A stretch of DNA of 64,000 nucleotides from Enterococcus_K sp051713825 (GCF_051713825.1 NZ_JBIOQR010000002.1:62001-126000), one strand, 5' to 3'. Shown: positions 44,213 through 54,475, counted from the stretch's first letter. Notes: a model not told the origin generated them from the sequence alone. Program-made: numbers and translations.

Positions 44213-45263
44213 TACTTCGTCTTCTTAAGATAATTACTAGAAGAACAATAATGATCAAGCAAGCAAGCCCTAATAAGCTGTACATGAGCATTGAATTATC
44301 TTTTGGAATAGTAACGTCTTTCTTATTAAAGTTTTTTGCTTCCTCTGCTTTAACCGTAAATTCCTTGTTAAAATCCCATTTATAGGTGTAAGACTCTTCT
44401 TCTTTAGCCAAATTTTTATAGTCATGCGCACCTTCCAAGTCTTTCACAGCATAGACGGTTACTTTAGCAGTATAATCCCCCGCCTCTAATTTTTTTCCAT
44501 CTAATAACGTAGGAAAATCTAAATGAGAGTTAGGCACCATCTGCATATTTTCTTTTTGATTCTTATAAAGCACTTCCTTTGTTCCTTTTTTAGCTATCTC
44601 TGTTTTGATAACGACATCATTCACATAAATTGGTTGTTTATTTTGAATAACCGTAGTAAACGCATTTCGTCCGTTGACTTGAGAAGGATACGCTTTGATT
44701 AAGTCTAACTCTGGTAAAATCTTCTCCTCTTTCCCATGCAACACCAGTCCTTTGACAAATGAAAATTCATTCTCAATGGCCATTCCCTTTGACTCCTCTG
44801 CTTGGTTGGGTTGCTTATTGTTGACTTCCTTAAAGGTAACCCCACCCGCTAAGACACCAGAGAAATCAGCATCTGGCATTTTGATAATCACTGGATAAGT
44901 GATACTGCTATTGGCAGGAATGGACACTTTTTTTTCATAAGTAACTAAGTCTTCTATCATATAGACTAAACCATCTGTATTCTTGGTTTCTCCTGCGCTA
45001 TAGTTAGCAACGCCATTCAAATTCGTCACTGCATGGTTAATCGTTATTTCTAAGTCTACCGTATTTGGCGTACCATTAGCCAGAATAAAACGTTCTTCAC
45101 GTGTTTGTTTTGGTGCCAATCGTAAATCTAAATAAGTCTTTTTTTCATCTACTTGGTATTCTGAAGGAATCGTTTCTACAGAAAAATTGAGTTCTGATGC
45201 AAAAGCTACCTCTACAGTTCCGAATATAGCTATCGTAAATAGTAATATAAATAATTTTTTCAT
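44193..45263 (-). CDS. WxL-interacting protein (DUF916 + DUF3324), operon 1
   Basis: 356 aa. Signal peptide (1-22); DUF916 domain (about 28-150: LNFSVETIPSEYQVDEKKTYLDLRL); DUF3324 domain (about 160-310, starting near NEFSFVKGLVLHGKEEK and including NGRNAFTTVIQNKQPIYVNDV). A C-terminal membrane helix follows at about 325-346, then RRRSNDNEAK. Known family role: a membrane-anchored partner that binds WxL proteins and peptidoglycan. AGGAG precedes the ATG. Paralogue of the gene at 57460-58581. Confidence 0.9.
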   Translation of the reverse strand: MKKLFILLFTIAIFGTVEVAFASELNFSVETIPSEYQVDEKKTYLDLRLAPKQTREERFILANGTPNTVDLEITINHAVTNLNGVANYSAGETKNTDGLVYMIEDLVTYEKKVSIPANSSITYPVIIKMPDADFSGVLAGGVTFKEVNNKQPNQAEESKGMAIENEFSFVKGLVLHGKEEKILPELDLIKAYPSQVNGRNAFTTVIQNKQPIYVNDVVIKTEIAKKGTKEVLYKNQKENMQMVPNSHLDFPTLLDGKKLEAGDYTAKVTVYAVKDLEGAHDYKNLAKEEESYTYKWDFNKEFTVKAEEAKNFNKKDVTIPKDNSMLMYSLLGLACLIIIVLLVIILRRRSNDNEAK

Positions 45264-45557
45264 CTCTTATCTCTCCTAATAAATTTTATATGTCAATTGA
45301 TAATAATAAACTAAACTCTTTCACTTCCTTATCTTACACAAGTTAATATGACAAAACTCATTACGTGAATAGAACCTAACATTTGGTTTTCATCAAAACA
45401 CTCTCCATGATATATCCTATTGAAAGAGTGAATTCTAATGAGCTTTGGCTTATTATCTGAGCGATTTGTTTCACTTCTATCACACCTGAAGACTTTACCA
45501 AAATAATTATTTAACTATGCTAACTGATTCTTTTACCTTTTATGTACTTACTTATTT

Positions 45558-45606
45558 AGAGTATGGGGAAGTGGGATGAATAGCTACTCATCCCACTTAC
45601 TACTCT
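45558..45606 (-). promoter_or_regulatory. Two-tier hairpin inside WxL operon 1
   Basis: Inner perfect stem AAGTGGGATGA (45569-45579) with TCATCCCACTT (45588-45598) and outer AGAGTA/TACTCT (45558-45563 with 45601-45606). It lies directly after the third WxL gene, in a 353-base gap before the DUF916 gene. Without a T-run it may be a weak terminator or stability element reducing expression of the distal genes. The rest of the gap (45264-45557) shows nothing else clear. Confidence 0.6.
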
Positions 45607-45616
45607 TAAAAATCAC

Positions 45617-46342
45617 TTATGCTGGAACATCTGACAAGGTCCAAACAAATGAAGTGGTGTATACAGCTTTTTCTTTTTTCGTTCCACCAGGAATTTCTAA
45701 AGAGATACTCTCTGCAGCAGCAGCTTCTGTGTCCCCCCATTTTGTAATATACGTGCCTGCCCCTTGACCAACAGTCGCGCTCATAACCGTTGAAGGTTCT
45801 CCCGGTACCAATGAGATTTCACTAGTTGCAGTGGGTGCTGTTGATGTTGAGTTTGTCACAAGAGTTCCGTTGCCTAACGTAATCTCTGCAGCAGTTAATT
45901 CTGATCCGGCTCCTGTTTTAAACTGAGTTGATTGTGTCACCGTTAAGTGCCAGCCAGCTTCCGTTCCTCGGTTATCAGATACTTGAACATAGTTGGCTCT
46001 TTTTGCTGCAGCCCCTGTAGAATCAAGTCCATTTTGTAACAATGCATGATATGTTTTTGTTTCAGAAGTAATAACCTGTTGGCCAAATACTAAACTTGAA
46101 GCATAGTCGATACTCACTGGACCGCTTGTTCCCCCATCTGGCTTGTTTTCTGGTTTGGTTGGGTCTTCTGGAACAAATGGATTATCTGGATTTTCTGGAT
46201 CGAGTGGCTTAGTTCCAGTAGTTGATTCGATGAATTCGATTTGACCATTCGTTGTATACGTTTTTTCAGCCGCTGTTGCCGCAACCCCAGTTAACGCATT
46301 TAATAAAATAACACTTGCTAAAATAATTGAACTTTTTTTCAT
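45617..46342 (-). CDS. WxL-domain surface protein (operon 1, third)
   Basis: 241 aa. Signal peptide to about residue 25. Mature start KTYTTNGQIEF, then a Pro/Asp/Glu linker (residues 40-72) and a WxL domain opening GPVSIDYASSLVFGQQ. The first WxL motif is GWHLTVTQ and the second, at the C-terminus, is FVWTLSDVPA. WxL domains attach non-covalently to peptidoglycan. TTTATG start with AGGAG upstream. Confidence 0.93.
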   Translation of the reverse strand: MKKSSIILASVILLNALTGVAATAAEKTYTTNGQIEFIESTTGTKPLDPENPDNPFVPEDPTKPENKPDGGTSGPVSIDYASSLVFGQQVITSETKTYHALLQNGLDSTGAAAKRANYVQVSDNRGTEAGWHLTVTQSTQFKTGAGSELTAAEITLGNGTLVTNSTSTAPTATSEISLVPGEPSTVMSATVGQGAGTYITKWGDTEAAAAESISLEIPGGTKKEKAVYTTSFVWTLSDVPA

Positions 46343-46408
46343 TTTAAATTTCTCCTGTCTTTTTTTATATTGGTTTGATATCTAACGTTGGTTACATGTT
46401 TCCCTTAA

Positions 46409-47197
46409 TTAATAGACGTCACTGATTGTCCAAGTAAGAACGGATGCGTATTTCACAGCATCTTTTGCTGTTGAGCCTGGAACACTTAATTTTACTGCTT
46501 TATTTACATCAACCTGTACATCTTGTCCTTCAACATTTTTTTCGGTAACTTTCTCAACAGTCCCCCATTTAGTCACCCAAGTACCTGCCCCAGTATTTTC
46601 AGCTGCTGTTGTCACATTAACTGGTTCCCCAGGAGTTAAAGTAACGGTTGTTGCCGCTGCTGGTGCGGCGCTCGTTGATAAACTATTGACTGTGGCTTCA
46701 TTCAACGTAATTTCAGCGCCTGTTAAAACTTTATTGGCGGTTTCTTCCACAGCAGTTAATTGTGTTTGTTGTGTGACTGTTAATTTCCAGCCTTGATTTG
46801 TGCCACGATGATCACTCACTTGCACATAGTTTGCTCTAGCCGGTGTTCCATTTGAAAATGCTTGCGCACGAGCATAATAATCAACATTTTTATTGGTAAT
46901 TTTGTTTAAACCAAAATTAAATGAAGAAGCGAAATCAATACTTAATGGACCTGCAGTTCCGGGATTTGGTTGACCACCAGGTTTGGTTGGATCAAGGGGG
47001 GTTACCGGCCCTACAGTATCCGGATTATTTGGGTCCACATCTGGATCAATCGGTTCAGTGATATCTGATCCAGGGATAAACTCTACTACGCCATTTGAAA
47101 TAATTGATTTTTCAGCGGCTTCTGCAGTAAGTGCACTCGCTCCCAAAGCAGATAATGTCAAAGTAGCAAGCAAGCTACTCACAATTATTTTTTTCAT
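46409..47197 (-). CDS. WxL-domain surface protein (operon 1, second)
   Basis: 262 aa. Signal peptide to about 27, mature start KSIISNGVVEFIPG, Pro/Asp-rich linker, then the WxL domain from GPLSIDFASSFNFGLNK. First motif GWKLTVTQ; the terminal motif is LTWTISDVY, with Ile in place of Leu. An extra KNVEGQDVQVDVN insertion precedes the last strands and is shared with the paralogue at 59523-60347, so these two are counterparts in the two operons. Confidence 0.93.
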   Translation of the reverse strand: MKKIIVSSLLATLTLSALGASALTAEAAEKSIISNGVVEFIPGSDITEPIDPDVDPNNPDTVGPVTPLDPTKPGGQPNPGTAGPLSIDFASSFNFGLNKITNKNVDYYARAQAFSNGTPARANYVQVSDHRGTNQGWKLTVTQQTQLTAVEETANKVLTGAEITLNEATVNSLSTSAAPAAATTVTLTPGEPVNVTTAAENTGAGTWVTKWGTVEKVTEKNVEGQDVQVDVNKAVKLSVPGSTAKDAVKYASVLTWTISDVY

Positions 47198-47213
47198 TTT
47201 TATTTTCTCTCCT

Positions 47214-47936
47214 TTATGGTGTATCTTTTAATATCCATTGTATTTTTGTCGTATAAGTTTTTTTCATCTTAGTACTGTCATTTGGCAGATTTAGCTTGAC
47301 GCTACGACTCGCTTCCTCTTCCGTTTGACCCATACGAATAAGCCAAGTCCCCATCCCTTTTGATATCTCTGCTGTCGCGATTGGTGTTTCTTCATTTACA
47401 ATAAAATCAATCGTCGCAGCCGAAAGAGTAGGTCCATTTTCTGATGGCCTGTCAGCAACTACAGATGTATGCTCAAATGATAACGCTGCTCCTCTCAATA
47501 CTTCATTAAATTCTGTCTCGAAAGGTGATTGGATAGCTGTAAGTCGCCAACCTGTTCCACTCCCTCTGACATCTGTTATCTGAATGAAGTTTGGTCGCTT
47601 ACTTCCATCACTTAAAGCTTGTGGCTGAGCAAAAAAATCCGTCTCCTTTGTTGTCACAAAATGCTGGCCAAATTGAAAATTTGAAATAAAATCAATACTC
47701 AAATCTCCCCCTGTTCCAACAGTCGGTAACTCCGGAAATGGGTTGACTGGGTCAATTGGTGAATATGGATTGGGATTAAGCGGATCTAACGGGTAGCCAG
47801 CACTCTCTCCAGGAACAACAGAAAAATTATTATCCGAAATTACGGGCTCCTGAACTTCGGCAGATAACGCGGGTAGATTAGATAGTGTGAGTGCAACGAC
47901 TGCTAGTGATGCTAGATATTTGCATAATTTATTCAT
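47214..47936 (-). CDS. WxL-domain surface protein (operon 1, first)
   Basis: 240 aa. Signal peptide to about 26. The N-terminal strand is divergent (VISDNNFSVVPG). A short Pro-rich linker is followed by the WxL domain from DLSIDFISNFQFGQHF. First motif GWRLTAIQ; terminal motif IQWILKDTP. The start overlaps the preceding LPKTG gene's end by eight bases, so it is translationally coupled. The most divergent of the six small WxL proteins. Confidence 0.9.
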   Translation of the reverse strand: MNKLCKYLASLAVVALTLSNLPALSAEVQEPVISDNNFSVVPGESAGYPLDPLNPNPYSPIDPVNPFPELPTVGTGGDLSIDFISNFQFGQHFVTTKETDFFAQPQALSDGSKRPNFIQITDVRGSGTGWRLTAIQSPFETEFNEVLRGAALSFEHTSVVADRPSENGPTLSAATIDFIVNEETPIATAEISKGMGTWLIRMGQTEEEASRSVKLNLPNDSTKMKKTYTTKIQWILKDTP

Positions 47937-48312
47937 GAGATACCCACCTTCTGCTTAACAAAAAGCTCCCTATAACTGCACAAAGTAAGAGTAGAAAGCC
48001 TATCAGTTGAACATAGGCGAATGAACGGTCTCCTGTTTTTGGAAGTACCGTATATGGACGATTGGAATAAATTGGTCCTGTTGGTACATCGGTCATCCCC
48101 ATTGAGCCGTCTTCTTGCTTGCTCCCTTTTTCTGTGTCCTTCTCAGTTTCAATCTCAGGTTCTTGTGGATTTTCTTCAGGATTAAGAACTTCATAGTTGC
48201 CATAAAAACCGGTCACCGCGTTAGAATTGTAGCCCTCACCTGCATAAACAGAACTACCCCCAGATGTGAAAAGAACGTACACGACTATCAATAAACAGCC
48301 TAATTTTTTCAT
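47929..48312 (-). CDS. Small LPKTG wall-anchored protein of WxL operon 1
   Basis: 127 aa. Signal peptide to about 25. The mature N-terminus GYNSNAVTGFYGNYE is followed by an acidic Pro/Glu-rich spacer, LPKTG, a hydrophobic segment and SRRWVSHE. ATG 48312 has AAGGATGAG upstream and lies 13 bases after the giant WxL gene; the longer frame from 48372 is rejected. Its N-terminal strand resembles those of the WxL proteins but no WxL domain follows. Likely the covalent anchor or adaptor of the complex (inference). Confidence 0.88.
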   Translation of the reverse strand: MKKLGCLLIVVYVLFTSGGSSVYAGEGYNSNAVTGFYGNYEVLNPEENPQEPEIETEKDTEKGSKQEDGSMGMTDVPTGPIYSNRPYTVLPKTGDRSFAYVQLIGFLLLLCAVIGSFLLSRRWVSHE

Positions 48313-48325
48313 TTTCTCATCCTTT

Positions 48326-51300
48326 CTATGGAGTGTCCTCAATGCTCCAGCTATATTTTCCTTGATAAGCACCTACTCGTTGGTCTTCAACAGGTAATGA
48401 AAGATAAATCCCATCCCCATCTGCCTGCCAAGTCTCGCTCACGTTCCATTCTTGTGCTGAGTCATTTTTTGTTGTAACTAAGACTTGCTCTTTTGTAATA
48501 AAAGTTTTGTTGCCATCTTGCTTTAAATACGTGTGCCCGTTCAATGTACGCTCTACTCCATCTACAGTTAACGGGCTAATTTCTTGAACTTTAACTGTCA
48601 ACGGATTGACCTTATTTTCACGAATATCTTTAACGATGAGCGCTTCGCTCAGTACGCCAAACAAATTTTGTTCTTTATTAGATACCTGAATTTCTCCAAA
48701 TGAAATTCGTTCAGGATAGCTCATAAAACCGACTTCCTGTGGTCTTGGAATGACCATTACGCGCATCGTGAAGGTCACTTCATTGCCACTTTTCCCAGTC
48801 ACTTTGTAAACAACCTGCCACTCGCCTATCGTCTCAGTATCCACAGTATTTGAAGCAATAACTAGTTTATCCGTTAAATCAGTGTCGTCTCCATCAGTTG
48901 CAGTTGCATAACTTTTAGGATCAAATGATGTTCCTAGATAAAGTTCTAATACCTCAGGAGCAATAATCACCGCATCTTTTTCAACTGGTTTAGGTATAAC
49001 GGTTACCGCGATTTCTTTAATTGCATAAGAAGCATCTATAGGACTAATGGCAAAATAAATCACAGAATAGACGCCCTCTTTTGAGGTATCGACCTCATTT
49101 ACACCGACTTCTACTTGCATTGGCGTACCATCTATATCCGTCGCTTGAGCATAATCTAGCGGATCAAAGACTGTTCCCACATAAATGGTGATATCATTCG
49201 CAATAATTGTTGGTACTGCTGGCTTATAGACCTCGACCGCAATCGATTTAATAACTTCTTTCCCGTTCTTTCCTGTTACCGCATACTGAACATAATACGT
49301 ACCTTCAGTCGTAGTATCAACGAGATTTGTTATCACTTCCACCTGATTGGTGATGTCAGTATTATCACTATCAGTCGCCGTTACTCCAATCATCGGGTTA
49401 AACTTAGAATTCAACTCAACCCGTTTGTTTTCAGCGTGAATCACAGCATCACCGAGCGCTGTTTTCTCTTTAACTGTGACAGTTATCGTTTTTGTGATTG
49501 TAATTGAATTTTTAGCAGTTACTTGGTAAATTACCTCATAAGTACCTGGTACTTGATTATTTACTTGATTACTTTTCACCGTAATCTTGCTCGTAATATC
49601 CGTCCCATCAATGTCCTTAGCGCTCAAATTGTTATTAGCTTTTAATGGATTAAAGGCACTTCCTTGAACAATAGTAACATCATTTGCGCTAATCGTTGCA
49701 GCCAGTCCAATTGTTACAATTGGTCCCGCTTTAAAGACTGCGTCTCTATAAGAAACAGAAGTCAATGGATTTTTGTTTCCACTGTTACTATTAGTTGATG
49801 GTCGATCTGCAAGATTTGCTAAGCCAGCACTATCTGTCGCAATAAATTGAAGTTTGTCATCATTCACTATGCTAGGAAGCTTGAGAGAAAATTTTCCACT
49901 CGAATCTGCTGTCGCTGTGGAACTAGTGAGTACTCCATTTTTATACAAAGTAATTTTGGCACCTGGCTCTGTAGTACCTGAGATAGTGGTGGCTGTCGGC
50001 CCTATAACTGAGACGCCCCCAGCCAATCCTGTTGGATCGGGCGGTGTAATATCGATAACCGTGCTACTTGCAGTTTTAACAGAGCTGCGTCCACCCCGTT
50101 TGGCGATTCCCGTTACCGTTTTATCTTTCATTTGAAATTTAGTACCCGTTGCCTTCACGTACCCATTAGCATCTGTGGTCAAATTTGTATATTTAGTCCC
50201 TAATGAATCCGTGATCTCTGCTTTTGCTTGTCCACTACCTGCATAGACAGGTATGTAATTAATTGTTCCATCATCAGCCATTCCCTGATTATCTGGACTG
50301 TATCCCAAGATAACTCTTGCTGTGACTGATTTGTCGGCATCTGTAACTGCCTGAATTTCTAATTCTGGGTTTTGATTGAGCCCAGAGATTCTTCTTAAGC
50401 CCGTTGTTGGGAAATAATTCGACAAAGTTGCATCTGTCGAAGAACTCACCATACCATTAGCCTGTGTTAAAGTTGCGGCTTCAGCTAAATAATCAGATGG
50501 TCCATCGATTGATGACCCCAGCTTCCAAATACCTATATCAGAATTTTTAATTTGAAAAGTTTTGATATTGGCACTTGCAATACTTGCATTAACTGTTGTA
50601 CCACTTGAGTAGTTTCGTAAATCATAGCTTTTAGGATTGTCAATTATGACATTCATTCGTTTGGCATCCGTAGCAGAATCACTGCTGAAAAGTGGCTTAT
50701 CCGTCGCCCCAATCACATACAACTCGCTTTGAGGACCTACAGAAAAATAAGAATCTTGAGTCGCATTTCCAGTAGCATTAAATGATATAGGTGCTCTTCC
50801 TTTTTTCGTTGAGGTCAGATTAATTTTGTTCTTTCCTTCTGCGATAAAGCTACTATTGTAATAGTCACTCCGCCAAGCATTTCCAGGCATAGTCGCATTA
50901 AAGGTCGCCCCTTCTCTCAAACGAACTTCCGTATAATAGGCAAATACAACTGGATATAAGTAGCCTGTTCCCTCCATCTTAAAGTTAGCCACGGCATTTT
51001 CACCCACTTCAAATTTTCGTGAACCAGATGTGGCTTGTGTCATATTGGTTTTACCGAACCAAAAGAAGGAACGATCTTCGTGGGTTGGTTGCTTAATTGC
51101 TGTAACCTTTGCATTGGGTGCGATATAGACGCCGTCGATTACGGCCATCTCAGAACGTGTCTTCCAGTAAATCTCTCCTGCCAAGTTTAATTGCGCCCCC
51201 GGTACAGAAGCAATTCGAATAACATTGTCCTCGTGGCTCCGAACATTCGTAAAGTTAATCTCCCAACCTGAGACAGCAGTTCCTAAAGCATCACCATAAT

Positions 51301-52033
51301 GTACTACTCCTTGCAGTGTCGAAGAGCTACTTGACTTGATTTCAGAAATATTTTTAATATCCATAGTTGCCGTAGCCGCCAATTTCACTTTAAAAAGAGA
51401 ACCACCTAAGTCTAGCTTGTAGCCATTGCCTTCAATCGCGAAAGAAGTCGAGCGTTCCGTCAAGACATTCCCTGTTATTACGATATCTTTCGTAAAACTA
51501 ACAGCCGTGACTGCTGCATTATTATACGCATTCTTCAACTCTTCTCCTGTCGAAACTAACACAGGAGTTGCGGTGGGTACTTTTGCGGTAAGCTCTTTCC
51601 TTTTAACTGAGTCTGTATCTTCATTCATTGAAAGGCTCTCTTCTGAGCTTTCCGAATAAGTTTCTTCAGTTTCTTGGCTTTCTGTTCCACTTTCTTCAGA
51701 AAAATCAGATAATTCAGCGTTAGAGATACTTGTTGTGCTCTCTACAGTCGCAGATTCCTCAACACTCTCTTCACGAGTCAGCTCATTTTCAGCTGAGTCT
51801 ACCGACGCTTGGATTGATCTATTGTCTGACTCTGAAGTATCCGTCGAGGACTCCTCAGAAAAAAAGCCGGAATTGATTGATTGAATCGGTTCAGGTTCCT
51901 GTAAAGCTTCTCTTGATTCACTCTTCATATCCAAACTCGTATCAACTGTCAAAGAAACTGCCATCAGTGGGTTCCCTAAAATCGTTCCTACTATCACTGC
52001 TGAAAATAGCTTCTCTACTTTCCTTTTGTTCAT
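48326..52033 (-). CDS. Giant WxL adhesin with beta-helix and Ig-like repeats (operon 1)
   Basis: 1235 aa. Signal peptide (1-30); Ser/Glu-rich low-complexity region (about 30-150). A pectate-lyase-like adhesive domain follows (about 155-560; STGEELKNAYNN entry). One Ig-like domain covers about 50040-49800 and four Ig-like (Big_3/DUF5011-type) repeats cover about 49730-48740, each with a TDxDxTD element. The C-terminal WxL domain has EWNVSETW and SWSIEDTP. ATG 52033 has AGGAGGTG upstream. First gene of operon 1; expected to reach out from the wall and bind a surface or ligand. Confidence 0.9.
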   Translation of the reverse strand: MNKRKVEKLFSAVIVGTILGNPLMAVSLTVDTSLDMKSESREALQEPEPIQSINSGFFSEESSTDTSESDNRSIQASVDSAENELTREESVEESATVESTTSISNAELSDFSEESGTESQETEETYSESSEESLSMNEDTDSVKRKELTAKVPTATPVLVSTGEELKNAYNNAAVTAVSFTKDIVITGNVLTERSTSFAIEGNGYKLDLGGSLFKVKLAATATMDIKNISEIKSSSSSTLQGVVHYGDALGTAVSGWEINFTNVRSHEDNVIRIASVPGAQLNLAGEIYWKTRSEMAVIDGVYIAPNAKVTAIKQPTHEDRSFFWFGKTNMTQATSGSRKFEVGENAVANFKMEGTGYLYPVVFAYYTEVRLREGATFNATMPGNAWRSDYYNSSFIAEGKNKINLTSTKKGRAPISFNATGNATQDSYFSVGPQSELYVIGATDKPLFSSDSATDAKRMNVIIDNPKSYDLRNYSSGTTVNASIASANIKTFQIKNSDIGIWKLGSSIDGPSDYLAEAATLTQANGMVSSSTDATLSNYFPTTGLRRISGLNQNPELEIQAVTDADKSVTARVILGYSPDNQGMADDGTINYIPVYAGSGQAKAEITDSLGTKYTNLTTDANGYVKATGTKFQMKDKTVTGIAKRGGRSSVKTASSTVIDITPPDPTGLAGGVSVIGPTATTISGTTEPGAKITLYKNGVLTSSTATADSSGKFSLKLPSIVNDDKLQFIATDSAGLANLADRPSTNSNSGNKNPLTSVSYRDAVFKAGPIVTIGLAATISANDVTIVQGSAFNPLKANNNLSAKDIDGTDITSKITVKSNQVNNQVPGTYEVIYQVTAKNSITITKTITVTVKEKTALGDAVIHAENKRVELNSKFNPMIGVTATDSDNTDITNQVEVITNLVDTTTEGTYYVQYAVTGKNGKEVIKSIAVEVYKPAVPTIIANDITIYVGTVFDPLDYAQATDIDGTPMQVEVGVNEVDTSKEGVYSVIYFAISPIDASYAIKEIAVTVIPKPVEKDAVIIAPEVLELYLGTSFDPKSYATATDGDDTDLTDKLVIASNTVDTETIGEWQVVYKVTGKSGNEVTFTMRVMVIPRPQEVGFMSYPERISFGEIQVSNKEQNLFGVLSEALIVKDIRENKVNPLTVKVQEISPLTVDGVERTLNGHTYLKQDGNKTFITKEQVLVTTKNDSAQEWNVSETWQADGDGIYLSLPVEDQRVGAYQGKYSWSIEDTP

Positions 52034-52612
52034 TTTTTCACCTCCTATAAACAAATCCATTTTATTTTTTGCACAAACCACCTCTCTTATCTATTGTAAG
52101 TAGCAGTTCGTTTGGAAAAAGAAAGAAACAACAGGTATTCATAAACTTATACAAGGCAGCAACTTCAAAAAAGTCGATATATAAGACAAACCTATTGAAT
52201 TGAGGTATTAAAAAATGATTGACCATTTACTCGCCATCAAAGTCAGGTTGAAAAGATAAAGAAGAATGTCTCCTTTATCTTTTTCTCCATACTATTATTT
52301 TTTTAATACATCCTCCACTAAAATACCTGAAGTTATTTTCTCTATTTCCAGTTCAAGTATAAACGAGCGAACTAGTCTAGCTATGCCAATTTTTTTTTTA
52401 CAAAAAAAAAAAATTGAGATAAAAATAAGAAACTATACATTACACAATCGAATGAATAACTATAAATAGAGCCAATAAAAAGCTTTATTCGTTTCTTTTT
52501 TAGTAGCCACACTAAAAAGGCATAGAACATAACTCAAAAAGTTATGTCCTATGCTCCTAGTATCTGAATAAACGCCGGGCACAAAAGGCCGCTATCTTCA
52601 CTCTCACTCGTA
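52034..52612. other. Promoter region of WxL operon 1 and repeat-element fragment
   Basis: 579 bases between the Mga-like regulator and the giant WxL gene, both on the minus strand. The promoter of operon 1 must lie near 52050-52300, but I could not fix hexamers. At 52390-52412 are long A/T homopolymer runs. The terminator and repeat-element fragment is at 52515-52580. Confidence 0.4.
52515..52554 (-). terminator. Terminator after the Mga-like gene; end fragment of the repeat family
   Basis: GCATAGAACATAACT (52520-52534) pairs with AGTTATGTCCTATGC (52540-52554) with a single G-T pair, ending in a T-run on the minus strand. Together with the adjoining TTATTCAGATA-like stretch it matches the end of the intergenic repeat element at 30990-31040, so this is a third, truncated copy. 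Confidence 0.8.
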
Positions 52613-54064
52613 TCAGTGAAAAAAAGCTTCTATTTTTTTCTGAATCGCGCGCATATCTACTTCTCTCATCTGAGGACTTATGATAATGCTTTTTTGATGT
52701 GTCTTTAATTGTTCGATATCAAAAGGACTCGTGGCAACAATGATGTCTGCTGTTGTCAGACTTGTCACAAATCGTATTTGAAATCGTTGTCCTAATTGTA
52801 ATTTAATTAATTGTTTGATATAAGAGGTAAATGTATCTGACACATCTGTCACGACACAAATTTTGACTTTTGAATCAAGATTTTCAAATTTTTCGATTGG
52901 AAAAACTGAAATCATCATCATTAATAAGTTAAACTTTACCGCACCATAATGCTCTTTATAATTAACATATGTCATAAAATCAGTCCACAAAGAAGCAAAT
53001 CTTTTCCAATAATTAGGGTAATAATGTCTAAAGCTAGTAATGCTAACAATGTGTTCGATATCTTTTACTGCTTTATCTGTATACCTTGCAAAATAATTTG
53101 ATAAATATATCTTAGTCCATTGAGCAGATAAAGATTTTTGCTGCGTACCATTGAGTGGAACAAAATATTTTTTTACTAACCGCTCTAACAATTGTTTTGA
53201 TATATTCATTTCGTCTATCACAGAGGAATGATAAGATTCGTTTAATTTAAGTGTGAAGTTGTAGATATCTGAACTATAGATAGTCATCACCAGCATCTCC
53301 CACTCAACTTGACTCCATGTCGAGATTACTGACGGTTTTTTAGGAAAAGAAAATGCGTGTAATGTAGCTTCTTGTTCTTTTTTCAATTGTAAATAATATT
53401 TTTTAGAAAGTGAATTTGAATAAATAAATAACCAGATTGAGAGTAATTCGACATGTAATGGACTCGAACTAATCTTTAATGCTTTTAATACTTCCGTTGT
53501 CAGCATTTGAATATTGGGATAATTCTTTTTTAGTAAAGCATTTGAAAACTGGCGGTTAGTTCCCCAAAAAAAGATGTAAGAAAAAATTCTTATATCTAAT
53601 TCACTTGCATCAAATTTAAGAGGCGCCGACCTTGCAATAGCAATATTATAAGCTTTAAGTTCCTCATTTATCAGGCGGATTTTTCTAAAAAATGTTGCAT
53701 GACTGATATTGTGCTTCATGCTGAAGTTCACAGCAGAAATTTGTCGTTTTTCTATCAACTCCAAAAGAATATCATAGGCGATATCATTGGCATAGATAGC
53801 TTCAAAAAGAGTCTGCAAGTTAGTTGCTTGTCTTTCTAACTTGAAAACTCCTCTTTTAGGACTCACTAGTCTCACAAAGTATTTCTCATCTGTGTAACGA
53901 TTATCTATAATCGTTCTTAGCTCTTTTATGGACTTCAAAATAGTCACAGCATTACTATAACCTAATCTCAAACGAATTTCTTCTACCGTTAACGGCGACT
54001 CTTCTGTATCTAGTATTTCAACTAAATCTTTAAGTAGCGTCGTTTTATAATCTAAACCCAGCAT
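52613..54064 (-). CDS. Mga/AtxA-like regulator 1
   Basis: 483 aa. N-terminal winged-helix pair (about 10-75 and 95-145, with NFSMKHNISHATFFRKIRLI typical of HTH_Mga), a long helical PRD-like middle, and a C-terminal EIIB-like domain (KVKICVVTDVSDTF ... ADIIVATSPFDIEQL). This architecture is that of Mga/AtxA virulence-type regulators controlled by PTS phosphorylation. It lies between the two WxL operons and is the natural candidate regulator of operon 1. Own terminator at 52515-52554. Confidence 0.85.
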   Translation of the reverse strand: MLGLDYKTTLLKDLVEILDTEESPLTVEEIRLRLGYSNAVTILKSIKELRTIIDNRYTDEKYFVRLVSPKRGVFKLERQATNLQTLFEAIYANDIAYDILLELIEKRQISAVNFSMKHNISHATFFRKIRLINEELKAYNIAIARSAPLKFDASELDIRIFSYIFFWGTNRQFSNALLKKNYPNIQMLTTEVLKALKISSSPLHVELLSIWLFIYSNSLSKKYYLQLKKEQEATLHAFSFPKKPSVISTWSQVEWEMLVMTIYSSDIYNFTLKLNESYHSSVIDEMNISKQLLERLVKKYFVPLNGTQQKSLSAQWTKIYLSNYFARYTDKAVKDIEHIVSITSFRHYYPNYWKRFASLWTDFMTYVNYKEHYGAVKFNLLMMMISVFPIEKFENLDSKVKICVVTDVSDTFTSYIKQLIKLQLGQRFQIRFVTSLTTADIIVATSPFDIEQLKTHQKSIIISPQMREVDMRAIQKKIEAFFH

Positions 54065-54475
54065 TCCATTACCCTCACTTCATAGATAAGTACATAATAA
54101 ATAAAACATCTAGTTATAATATAGCTCAAAAAACAAAGAATTAAAAATAAAAGGGGTTCGTTTATAATGATCTATACATATAATTAACAATTCATCCTAT
54201 CTAAAAATACTTTAATTCCGCTAATTATCATGAAATGAATAACGCGTATGTCATTCGTATAGAAAACAATTCTACAATCGAAATGTTGACAAATAAAAAA
54301 ATCTTTAGCTAAGGAATAACCTAGCTGAAGATTTTTTTCTATTGAATTGGATGCAAGACAAGACTTACTTAGCAGAGAACCATTGTGGCGAAAAGCTACT
54401 CAATACCTTTATAAGCTCATTTTTATGACTAAAAGCTAAGAAACCTCTTGAGTACCTAATAGACACTACAAAGAG
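54065..54475. other. Intergenic region with a bidirectional terminator
   Basis: 411 bases between the two Mga-like genes. Hairpin AAAAAAATCTTTAGCTA (54295-54311) with TAGCTGAAGATTTTTTT (54322-54338) ends the operon 2/regulator 2 transcript; A and T tracts on both sides allow action in either direction. The promoter of regulator 1 should lie at about 54070-54250 (no clear hexamers). Confidence 0.7.

Noticed and set aside
49854..51659. Plus-strand frames opposite the giant WxL gene
   Set aside because: Shadows of a well-supported 1235-residue gene with signal peptide, repeats and WxL end.
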